A DNA stretch of 64,000 nt from Bacteroidales bacterium. GTDB lineage: Bacteria > Bacteroidota > Bacteroidia > Bacteroidales > UBA932. Below the pieces are notes generated by a model. The model worked only from the letters and a program-made list of their open reading frames with translations, was not told the origin of the DNA and did no database searches. A program made the position numbers and the translations under genes. Below are positions 12,302 through 18,708 of the stretch, piece by piece. The DNA lies in the NCBI GenBank assembly GCA_017454905.1, contig JAFTCB010000025.1:1-64000 (forward strand). The letters are read 5' to 3'. Positions within the stretch are counted from its first letter, which is position 1; each line of letters starts with the position of its first letter.

Positions 12302-12724
12302 TTACAATTTTTCGTTATCCATCAAATAAAAAGTGAGCTCTCCCTTGCTCGCGAGATGGCCGTCCACCTTGGCCTCGGCGCCGATGACATACAGGGCTCC
12401 GCGGATGGCGATCGGCTTGGCGCTCACCTCGATGGTGTCGCCGGGACGGACCATGTGCTTGAAACGGACCTTGTCCAGGCCGGCGTAGAACGGGGTGTGG
12501 CCCTTGAGTTTCTCGCCCAGGATCAGGGTGCAGGACTGCGCCATGATCTCACAGAGGATAACGCCCGGGACCACCGGGAAATCCGGGAAATGGCCGCGGA
12601 GGAACCACTCCTCCCCGGTGACATGATACGTCGCTTTGATGCTTTCACCATCTTTCTCCGTCCAGTCGACCAGCAACATGGGTTCGCGGTGCGGCAGGAA
12701 CTCTTTGATTTCTTCTCTTGTCAT
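12302..12724 (-). CDS. fabZ: 3-hydroxyacyl-ACP dehydratase
   Basis: A 140-aa hotdog-fold dehydratase of type II fatty acid synthesis that removes water from 3-hydroxyacyl-ACP. The opening FLPHREPMLLVD and the active-site block GHFPDFPVVPGVILCEIMAQ, with catalytic His and Glu, are typical. It lies about 30 nt downstream of fabF on the same strand, so the two form an operon. Confidence 0.9.
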   Translation of the reverse strand: MTREEIKEFLPHREPMLLVDWTEKDGESIKATYHVTGEEWFLRGHFPDFPVVPGVILCEIMAQSCTLILGEKLKGHTPFYAGLDKVRFKHMVRPGDTIEVSAKPIAIRGALYVIGAEAKVDGHLASKGELTFYLMDNEKL

Positions 12725-12754
12725 GGAATTGGTATTTTATGATGCTATGAAAGG

Positions 12755-14008
12755 TTATCGTAAGAATTTGCGGAGGGCCACGCAGGCGTCATGTCCGCCG
12801 AAGCCCAGGGAGTTCGACAGCGCCACCGTGACCGGACGCTCCACGGCCGTCAGCGGGGTGTAGTCCAGGTCGCACTCGGGATCGGGGTCCGTCAGGCCGA
12901 TGGTCGGCGGGATGATGCCGTCGCGCAGGGCCAGGGCGCTGGCCAGGATCTCCGCCGCGCCGGTGCCGCCGATCATGTGGCCGGTCATCGACTTGGTGGA
13001 ACTGATGGAAGCGCGGCGGGCTTCCTCTTCACCGAGCGCCAGCTTGAACGCGACGGTCTCCGTCTTGTCGTTGAGCAGGGTGCCCGTGCCGTGGGCGTTG
13101 ATGTACAGATCCTCGCCCGGCTTGAAATCCGACTGGACCAGGGCGTCACGCAGGGCGCGCGAAGCCGGGATGCCGTCGGGACGCGGTGCCGTAGCGTGGT
13201 GTGCGTCACAGTAGTTGCCATAGCCGGTGATCTCGGCCAGGATTTCCGCGCCGCGGGCCACGGCATGTCCGTATTCTTCCAGGATCAGCACGGCCGCGCC
13301 TTCCGCGATCACGAACCCGCCGCGCTTCGCGCTGAACGGCAGCGAAGCCTGCAGGGGGTCTTCCGCATGCGTCAGGGCGTGCGCGCTGACGAAGCCGCCG
13401 ATGGCCAGCGGGTTGAGGACCGCTTCCGTGCCGCCCGCGATGATCGCGTCGGCAAATCCGAACTTGATGGCCCGGAAGGCCTCTCCCACGGACTGGGTGC
13501 TGGATGCGCAGGCGGCCGTCGTCGTCAGGTTCGCCCCTTGGGCGTTGTAGCGGATGGCGATGTTGCCCGCGGCGATGTTGCCGATCATTTTGGGGATGAA
13601 AAGCGGGGAGATCCGGTCCGCGCCGTCTTCGAACATGACCTTGGTCTGTTCGATAAAAGTCTGCATGCCGCCGATGCCGGTCCCGAGATAGACGCCGAGA
13701 CGCTCCGGCTCGATGTTGGTGCCCGCTTCCAGGCCGCTCTCCCGCATCGCCTGCCAGGCAGCCGCCTGGGCGAGCAGGCAGAAACGGTCATTCCGCTTCG
13801 TTTCCTTGGGGGTCAGGCCGAATGCGACCGGATCGAAGTCCCGGACCACGCCCGCGACCTTGACGGGCAGATGATATTCTGTTTCGTATTCAGGACAGGC
13901 ACTGATGCCACAGCGGCCCGCCTTGAGTGCAGACCAGAACGTGGCTGTATCGTTTCCCACCGGCGAGATGACGCCGGTGCCGGTAATAACTACTCTTCTT
14001 TCTTGCAT
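12755..14008 (-). CDS. fabF: 3-oxoacyl-ACP synthase II
   Basis: A 417-aa condensing enzyme that extends acyl-ACP with malonyl-ACP. The Cys-His-His triad is visible in TTAACASSTQSVGEA, NAHGTGT and KSMTGHMIGGTGAAE. The start at 14008 (MQERRVVITGTG) is chosen because a minus-strand TAAATTTG box at 14035-14042 puts transcription start near 14028. That excludes the upstream in-frame ATG at 14065. An alternative start is ATG 14023. Confidence 0.94.
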   Translation of the reverse strand: MQERRVVITGTGVISPVGNDTATFWSALKAGRCGISACPEYETEYHLPVKVAGVVRDFDPVAFGLTPKETKRNDRFCLLAQAAAWQAMRESGLEAGTNIEPERLGVYLGTGIGGMQTFIEQTKVMFEDGADRISPLFIPKMIGNIAAGNIAIRYNAQGANLTTTAACASSTQSVGEAFRAIKFGFADAIIAGGTEAVLNPLAIGGFVSAHALTHAEDPLQASLPFSAKRGGFVIAEGAAVLILEEYGHAVARGAEILAEITGYGNYCDAHHATAPRPDGIPASRALRDALVQSDFKPGEDLYINAHGTGTLLNDKTETVAFKLALGEEEARRASISSTKSMTGHMIGGTGAAEILASALALRDGIIPPTIGLTDPDPECDLDYTPLTAVERPVTVALSNSLGFGGHDACVALRKFLR

Positions 14009-14034
14009 AATCATGTTCTCCATAATCCGGGGTG

Positions 14035-14042
14035 CAAATTTA
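14035..14042 (-). promoter_or_regulatory. fabF promoter -7 box
   Basis: TAAATTTG on the minus strand, an exact TAnnTTTG match, about 27 nt upstream of the chosen fabF start. Confidence 0.6.
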
Positions 14043-14102
14043 CTCCAGCGCGCGCATACGCGCAAATAAAAGAACCCGGCAGGGAAAATTTGTGACGAAA
14101 CT

Positions 14103-14133
14103 CTTGTTATGCGGGAAATTCGGGCTATATTTG
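14103..14133 (+). promoter_or_regulatory. Promoter of LytTR gene
   Basis: TATATTTG (14126-14133) is an exact TAnnTTTG match, with CTTG (14103-14106) 19 nt upstream as a -33 element. The LytTR start codon is 69 nt downstream. Confidence 0.6.
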
Positions 14134-14202
14134 GGACGAAATTTCAAATAAGTATCGATTCATCCCCATTGCAAAGGGACTGAAATAACACAAGAACCGC
14201 CC

Positions 14203-15006
14203 ATGACAACGCAACTTCGCATCGGCAAGACATACAAATCCCAGCTCCTCTACGTCTTCCTGATTCCGGCTTTCTTCGTCGGTTTCTGCTTCCTCTACGG
14301 CCCCTTCGGCATGAAGGAATTCTACCAGATCGGGGGGATGGGCTTCGGCTTTCATTTCATCATCCTGGCCGTGATCCTGATGGCCGTGCTCGCCATCACG
14401 CGCCTGATCTTCAGCGCCATTTACCGGCATACGCCCTTCCTGTGGTGGCACTACACCGTATGGTGCTTCGGAGAAGTATTCGTGTACAGCCTGTTCATGG
14501 CCCTCTATACGACGCTGTTCTATGCCGGGGAGCACAATTATTTTGTGGTTCTCTCCAACTGTTTCAAGTTCGCCTACCTGATCCTGGTCTATCCCTACCT
14601 GTTCTTGATCATGATCCAGATCATCCGCAACAAGAACGCGGAACTCAACGCGGAGCCGGTGGAGACCCTGGTCAAGTTCTACGATGAGCACAAACGCCTC
14701 AAGCTGACCATCGATCCATCCGCGATCATCTGCATCCAGGCGGATGCCAACTATGTCATCATCCGCTACATGGATGCGGACCGGATCAAGGAATTCATGC
14801 TCAGGGCTTCGATGAAGAGCGTGGAGAACACGGTCAGCCGCCACGGACTGGTCCGCTGCCACCGTTCCTTCTTCGTCAACCCCAAGTACGTCAAGATGCT
14901 GAGCAAGAACCGGGAAGGCATGATCACCGCCGAACTGCTCCATCCCGAGGTGGCTTCCATCCCGGTCAGCAAGCAGTTCTACAAGCAGCTTTCGGAATTA
15001 CTCTGA
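14203..15006 (+). CDS. Membrane-anchored LytTR-family transcriptional regulator
   Basis: A 267-aa protein with four predicted transmembrane helices in the first 145 residues (LLYVFLIPAFFVGFCFLY; FIILAVILMAVLAITRLIF; WWHYTVWCFGEVFVYSLFM; FAYLILVYPYLFLIMI). A LytTR DNA-binding domain follows from about 165 to the end. Its core signs are IICIQADANYVIIRY, SMKSVENTV and LVRCHRSFFVNPKYV. This architecture lacks a receiver domain, so the membrane part probably senses a signal directly. The last 9 nt overlap the end of the convergent GH2 gene. Target genes are unknown. Confidence 0.85.
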   Translation: MTTQLRIGKTYKSQLLYVFLIPAFFVGFCFLYGPFGMKEFYQIGGMGFGFHFIILAVILMAVLAITRLIFSAIYRHTPFLWWHYTVWCFGEVFVYSLFMALYTTLFYAGEHNYFVVLSNCFKFAYLILVYPYLFLIMIQIIRNKNAELNAEPVETLVKFYDEHKRLKLTIDPSAIICIQADANYVIIRYMDADRIKEFMLRASMKSVENTVSRHGLVRCHRSFFVNPKYVKMLSKNREGMITAELLHPEVASIPVSKQFYKQLSELL

Positions 15007-17739
15007 TCCCGGACGGCGGAACGAGCGCAGGAAAGCACGCAGGCGATCCAGCTCTTCCCGGCTGTAATACAATCCTTTGACCTCATCGATGCTCATCCGT
15101 CCGGAAGGACGGAAGGCCGGGGAATTCATGTAGTCCAGCAGGCTGCGGCGGAGCTGCTGCACTTCGGGCCGGGCGGCGGCTTCGCTGCCCAGCAGGTCCA
15201 TCGTACAGACCAGCAGGCGGCCGCTTTCACACTGCGTTTCAAACAGATAGGAGAGTCTCCGGTTCTGCGTGAAATTGTCCACTGCCTCCAGGATGGAGCC
15301 GGCCTGCGGCAGCGCGGAGAGATCCACGGCCTTGGAATGCTTCGTCAGATACCACCACTGCCAGTCGCTGTGCATCTGCGTCGGGAAACCGGCGAGCGCC
15401 GGGTGGGCAGGATCGCACAGCAGGCCCATCGTACCTGCTTCGTGCGGGAAGAACACCGGGCTCCAGAACACGGGGACGAATTTGCCCGGCTCCCCCTTCA
15501 GGGCCTCCGGGTCCGGGCATAAGAGCACGGTACCGCCCTGCCGCAGAACGGGAAGCGCCTGCTCGACGGTGCGGACCACCGCCACCTCGCCGGGGTCCTC
15601 CTCCTGTCCGGCCGGGTAGACCCAGACCGGCCAGCTGTTGTGCCAGGGCGTGCCCTCCACGGACACCTCCAGCGTCAGCTGGGCCGCCTCCGGCAGACCG
15701 CCCAGGTCCGCCTGGATGCGTTCCGTCAGGACCGCATTGCCGCCCGTAGGCAGTTCCTGGTCCTCGAACACGCCGGAGGAGACCGTCTCCCCCGCCCGGC
15801 TCAGGGTCCAGGTGACATCGGCCACCAGGTCTTCCGGACCGTAATTCGCCACCTCGACGCCGGCGGAAAATACCTCGTCTGTGGTCCACCACGGCTTGGA
15901 GAAGCGCACCAGCGGCGTCACGGGAGCGCAGGCCTGCCGGAACCATTCGGGGCTGACCAGCCCTTTGTTGTCCCAGAAAGCGTCCACAAGCCCGACGAGG
16001 GCGGTACTCTGTCCGCTGAAGTCCTGCAGGCCCAGCAGCTGGAAGCCGCTCAGACGCGGGGTCTTGAGGGCCCGCTCCACTTCCTCTTTATAGAGGATGG
16101 CGGACAGGCGTCCGGAAGCCATCGTCCAGTCCTCGGCCTTGTCCAGCAGGCCTTTCGCCTCCAGCTCGTTGCGCACCCCCTTGAAATTCAGGGGCTCCAG
16201 CACGCCGGTGTATTTGTCAATCTCGGACAGGTGCGGGAAGACGGAGTACTGTCCGATCTCGTGCGAGACCAGCGGCAGATCAAAGTCCGCGGTGTATGGA
16301 GAATAATCGTGCGTGAAATCCGGGCTCTCCGTCCCCAGGTAGTCCTGGCCGCGGATCTGGCCCAGGTAGGTGCGGGACGCCACCATGAACTGGTCTTCCG
16401 GCTCCGGATAGCCCTTGTGCCCGGCTCCCATCGAGTATGTACTGTTGGAATAGAGGTGCCGGGGATCCTGCGCCTTCATGTAGCGCAGCATCTCATTGAG
16501 CCAGTCGTAACCGCGGTCCAGCTCGTTGCCGCAGGTCAGCATGCAGAAAGAAGGGTGATTGCCATAGGCCGCGATGATGCGGTCATATTCCGCTTTCAGG
16601 AAATTGTCCACGTCCTCCTGGCCGATGGTCCGCGCCCAGTCGGGCAGCTCCACCTGCAGGTAGAATCCCATGCGGTCCGCCACGCGGAAAGCGGCATCCG
16701 GCGGGCACCAGGAGTGGAAACGGATGTGGTTCAGGCCCCATTCGCGGCAGACCTCGAACTCCTTCTCCCAGCCGGCCTCGTCCATCGGCGGAGTGCCGGT
16801 CAGGGGGTAGATGCAGCAGTTGAGCGTACCGCGCAGGAAGATCCGGCGCCCGTTGACCTCGAAATGGTCGCCTTCCCGCCGGAAATCCCGCAGGCCGTAC
16901 CGGACCGTCTTCCCGGCGCCGCCGCAGCGGACCGTCAGGGTCTGCAGGTTGGGGACGAATTCGTCCCAGAGGCCGGAATCTTCTCCCAGTTCCAGGGTAT
17001 ATTCGACTTCGGTCGTGTCCCGCAGGAGGGTTGCTTCCTGCCGGAAGGAACGGCTCTTGACCTTGTATTCCAATTGGGCGCTGCCGGTCCCGCCCTGATG
17101 CCGGACCAGGCGGGTCCGCACCCGCGCCGTCTTCTGCCGGGCATCCGGATAGACATCCACCCGGGCGATTTCCACCGGCTCCAGGACGGTCAGGGACATC
17201 TCTCCCAGGACGCCGTTCCAGATAATCTGCGTATCATTGGTATAGGCATGGGCCAGGTCGGACCAGGACAGGTCGTAGCGCTTCCGGTTGTCAATCCGGA
17301 GCATCAGCGTGTGCCTGCCTGCCGGGAGTCCGTTCAGGATCAGATGCCGGTGCGGCGTGGTCAGGCTTTCTTCCGCACCCGCCACGCGGACGCCGTCTAC
17401 CCAGACGGCACTCTCCCACAGGACACGCTCCAGCGTCAGGGCGAGGGGCTTGCCGGCCATGGATTTCGGGATGTCGATCTCCCGCTTGTAGAACGCGGCT
17501 CCCAGGAAGGAATGCTTGCGCGTCAGGCGCTGGATCTGCGGGCGCGTGATCGCAGGCTCGAGGGTATTGGGCGTGCCGAGTCCGGCGAGGTCCGTCGTAC
17601 CCGGCAGGGCGATGGGATGGAAGGTGGACAGGCTGTCCAGGCTGACCTGCCATTCTCCGGACAGGTCCAGGCTGCGCTGCGGCGTGCAGGAGGCCACCAG
17701 CAATGCCACAAAAGCGGAAAAGAAAACGATGCGTCTCAT
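14998..17739 (-). CDS. GH2-family glycoside hydrolase lipoprotein
   Basis: About 913 aa from the chosen start, with a lipoprotein signal (FVALLVASC). It is a GH2 enzyme with an N-terminal sugar-binding domain (LDLSGEWQVSLDS), an Ig-like domain, a TIM barrel with acid/base Glu406 in LTCGNELDRG and candidate nucleophile Glu494 in LVSHEIGQYS, and a long C-terminal region of unclear function. It is not closely LacZ-like, so beta-galactosidase, beta-glucuronidase or beta-mannosidase activity cannot be told apart by eye. The first in-frame ATG (17748) lies inside the TATCTTTG promoter box at 17746-17753. I therefore prefer ATG 17739, which leaves almost no leader. Confidence 0.82.
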   Translation of the reverse strand: MRRIVFFSAFVALLVASCTPQRSLDLSGEWQVSLDSLSTFHPIALPGTTDLAGLGTPNTLEPAITRPQIQRLTRKHSFLGAAFYKREIDIPKSMAGKPLALTLERVLWESAVWVDGVRVAGAEESLTTPHRHLILNGLPAGRHTLMLRIDNRKRYDLSWSDLAHAYTNDTQIIWNGVLGEMSLTVLEPVEIARVDVYPDARQKTARVRTRLVRHQGGTGSAQLEYKVKSRSFRQEATLLRDTTEVEYTLELGEDSGLWDEFVPNLQTLTVRCGGAGKTVRYGLRDFRREGDHFEVNGRRIFLRGTLNCCIYPLTGTPPMDEAGWEKEFEVCREWGLNHIRFHSWCPPDAAFRVADRMGFYLQVELPDWARTIGQEDVDNFLKAEYDRIIAAYGNHPSFCMLTCGNELDRGYDWLNEMLRYMKAQDPRHLYSNSTYSMGAGHKGYPEPEDQFMVASRTYLGQIRGQDYLGTESPDFTHDYSPYTADFDLPLVSHEIGQYSVFPHLSEIDKYTGVLEPLNFKGVRNELEAKGLLDKAEDWTMASGRLSAILYKEEVERALKTPRLSGFQLLGLQDFSGQSTALVGLVDAFWDNKGLVSPEWFRQACAPVTPLVRFSKPWWTTDEVFSAGVEVANYGPEDLVADVTWTLSRAGETVSSGVFEDQELPTGGNAVLTERIQADLGGLPEAAQLTLEVSVEGTPWHNSWPVWVYPAGQEEDPGEVAVVRTVEQALPVLRQGGTVLLCPDPEALKGEPGKFVPVFWSPVFFPHEAGTMGLLCDPAHPALAGFPTQMHSDWQWWYLTKHSKAVDLSALPQAGSILEAVDNFTQNRRLSYLFETQCESGRLLVCTMDLLGSEAAARPEVQQLRRSLLDYMNSPAFRPSGRMSIDEVKGLYYSREELDRLRAFLRSFRRPGSE

Positions 17740-17745
17740 ATTCTT

Positions 17746-17753
17746 CAAAGATA
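17746..17753 (-). promoter_or_regulatory. Promoter -7 box of GH2 lipoprotein gene
   Basis: TATCTTTG on the minus strand, exact TAnnTTTG. Transcription should start about 7 nt downstream, at or next to ATG 17739, implying a leaderless or near-leaderless mRNA. Confidence 0.55.
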
Positions 17754-17814
17754 ATGCTTTTCGCAGAGAATTCCGCGGTGCCGCCGGCGGGGCGTCAAAA
17801 AAAGTTCAAAAATA

Positions 17815-17846
17815 TTTGGAGAATTCCAAAGAAAGAGATACCTTTG
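17815..17846 (+). promoter_or_regulatory. tRNA-Lys promoter
   Basis: TTTG (17815-17818) and TACCTTTG (17839-17846) are spaced by 20 nt, matching the Bacteroidota -33/-7 consensus, 16 nt before the first tRNA. Confidence 0.75.
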
Positions 17847-17862
17847 CAATCCCAAAACGGAG

Positions 17863-17935
17863 GACTCGTTAGCTCAGTTGGTAGAGCACAACACTTTTAA
17901 TGTTGGGGTCTCGGGTTCGAGCCCCGAACGGGTCA
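17863..17935 (+). tRNA. tRNA-Lys (anticodon TTT)
   Basis: 73 nt forming a full cloverleaf. The acceptor stem is GACTCGT/ACGGGTC with discriminator A, the D-arm is TAGCTCAGTTGGTAGAGC, the anticodon stem is CAACA/TGTTG with loop CTTTTAA, and the T-arm is CGGGTTCGAGCCCCG. CCA is not encoded. Confidence 0.95.
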
Positions 17936-17967
17936 CAAAAGTGAACGAGCTTTCGTTTGACAATATT

Positions 17968-18040
17968 GCTTCCTTAGCTCAGTTGGTAGAGCACCTGACT
18001 CTTAATCAGGGTGTCTAGGGTTCGAGCCCCTAAGGGAGCA
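17968..18040 (+). tRNA. tRNA-Lys (anticodon CTT)
   Basis: 73 nt cloverleaf. The acceptor stem is GCTTCCT/AGGGAGC with discriminator A, and the anticodon stem CCTGA/TCAGG carries loop CTCTTAA. CCA is not encoded. Its last 13 nt begin the 80-bp direct repeat that recurs at 23742, and its 3' acceptor strand is also the left arm of a long hairpin. Confidence 0.95.
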
Positions 18041-18107
18041 CGCAAGCGCCTCAGCATACGCTGGGGCGCTTTTGCGTGCTCCCGGTTCCCTATGACGGGG
18101 CGTTTTG
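18028..18107. repeat. 80-bp direct repeat, left copy (candidate att site)
   Basis: This stretch, comprising the last 13 nt of tRNA-Lys(CTT) plus 67 nt downstream, is repeated at 23742-23821 with one mismatch (T18087 versus C23801). It contains a 22-pair hairpin and a small C/G hairpin ending in GCGTTTT. Confidence 0.85.
18034..18083 (+). terminator. Long hairpin overlapping the tRNA-Lys 3' end
   Basis: Arms GGGAGCACGCAA (18034-18045) plus GCGCCTCAGC (18046-18055) pair with GCTGGGGCGC (18060-18069) and TTGCGTGCTCCC (18072-18083). That gives 22 pairs with one G-U, a TT bulge and an ATAC loop. The left arm includes the acceptor 3' strand of the tRNA. A second weak hairpin and GCGTTTT follow. 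It probably ends the tRNA transcript. Confidence 0.7.
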
Positions 18108-18173
18108 GGGTATAATTGACATTTCTGGTTGGTAATATCTTTATAATTCGCTGATTTATTTGTCCTTGCGTAA

Positions 18174-18199
18174 ATTAGAAGAAAACGGTTTCTTCTAAT
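18174..18199. repeat. Inverted repeat overlapping a start codon
   Basis: ATTAGAAGAAA (18174-18184) and TTTCTTCTAAT (18189-18199) are perfect complements with loop ACGG. The right arm runs into the ATG at 18198, so a hairpin in mRNA would cover the start. It may instead be the end of a degraded insertion element. Confidence 0.5.
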
Positions 18200-18350
18200 G
18201 AGTGATAAGGCAAAAATAAGGAGACGTCTCAGATGCCCGCAATGCGGATCATTGGACAACATCAAATGGGGAGCTCGAAGTGGACTCCAGATCAGGATCG
18301 AGCCGCAGGCGCTGATCTCCTTTGTCGGGGCAGGGATCTATCCTTTGTAA
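18198..18350 (+). CDS. Small zinc-ribbon-like ORF, possible transposase remnant
   Basis: A 50-codon ORF beginning MSDKAKIRRRLRCPQCGS and then DNIKWGARSGLQIR. The single CxxC pair after basic residues resembles the N-terminal zinc ribbon of several transposase families, cut short. No partner CxxC is present. It could be a remnant or not expressed at all. Confidence 0.3.
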   Translation: MSDKAKIRRRLRCPQCGSLDNIKWGARSGLQIRIEPQALISFVGAGIYPL

Positions 18351-18401
18351 ACCGGTCGGCAGATTCCTGCCGGGCACCCTTGACCCGGAGCCAATAATCA
18401 T

Positions 18402-18409
18402 TACCTTTG
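18402..18409 (+). promoter_or_regulatory. Promoter -7 box TACCTTTG
   Basis: Exact TAnnTTTG with a CTTG about 19 nt upstream (18379-18382). It lies only 4 nt before the ATG of the next gene. Confidence 0.5.
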
Positions 18410-18413
18410 CACT

Positions 18414-18698
18414 ATGGATACTGATTTCTCGCAGAACGATAAGCCCGCGCCGGGTCCCAAGGATCTGGAATATGCGGCCGATTTAAGGCAAAGGATCCAC
18501 CAGGAAGTCCTGGAAAAGGTCAGGCAGACGGATCCCCGGATTGATGCGGTCGTCGATCCCTATCCGGTGGAATCGTATTTCCAGTACTCCTGGGAATATC
18601 CGGGCACATGGTATCTGGTCGTGGCGATTCCGGAGGGCTTCAGGAGCCGCAAGGCCTTTGTTGATTTCCTGGTCAAGGAAACCTTGGGACACAGATAG
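18414..18698 (+). CDS. Hypothetical protein, 94 aa
   Basis: A 94-aa soluble, charged protein with no recognised domain. The N-terminus is helical and charged (LEYAADLRQRIHQEVLEKVRQ), followed by a probable beta-strand region (YFQYSWEYPGTWYLVVAIPEG). The promoter box ends 4 nt before the ATG and there is no other in-frame methionine, suggesting a leaderless mRNA. It lies just inside the candidate island, convergent with the outer membrane gene. Confidence 0.6.
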   Translation: MDTDFSQNDKPAPGPKDLEYAADLRQRIHQEVLEKVRQTDPRIDAVVDPYPVESYFQYSWEYPGTWYLVVAIPEGFRSRKAFVDFLVKETLGHR

Positions 18699-18708
18699 GC
18701 GGGAATCC

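Larger units (their letters stand above)
18041..18413. other. Intergenic DNA after tRNA-Lys with small ORF
   Basis: Past the repeat, AT-rich DNA (18110-18200) contains a perfect inverted repeat at 18174-18199 and the 50-codon reading frame described next. A promoter-like TACCTTTG is at 18402-18409. Nothing else is recognised. Confidence 0.5.
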
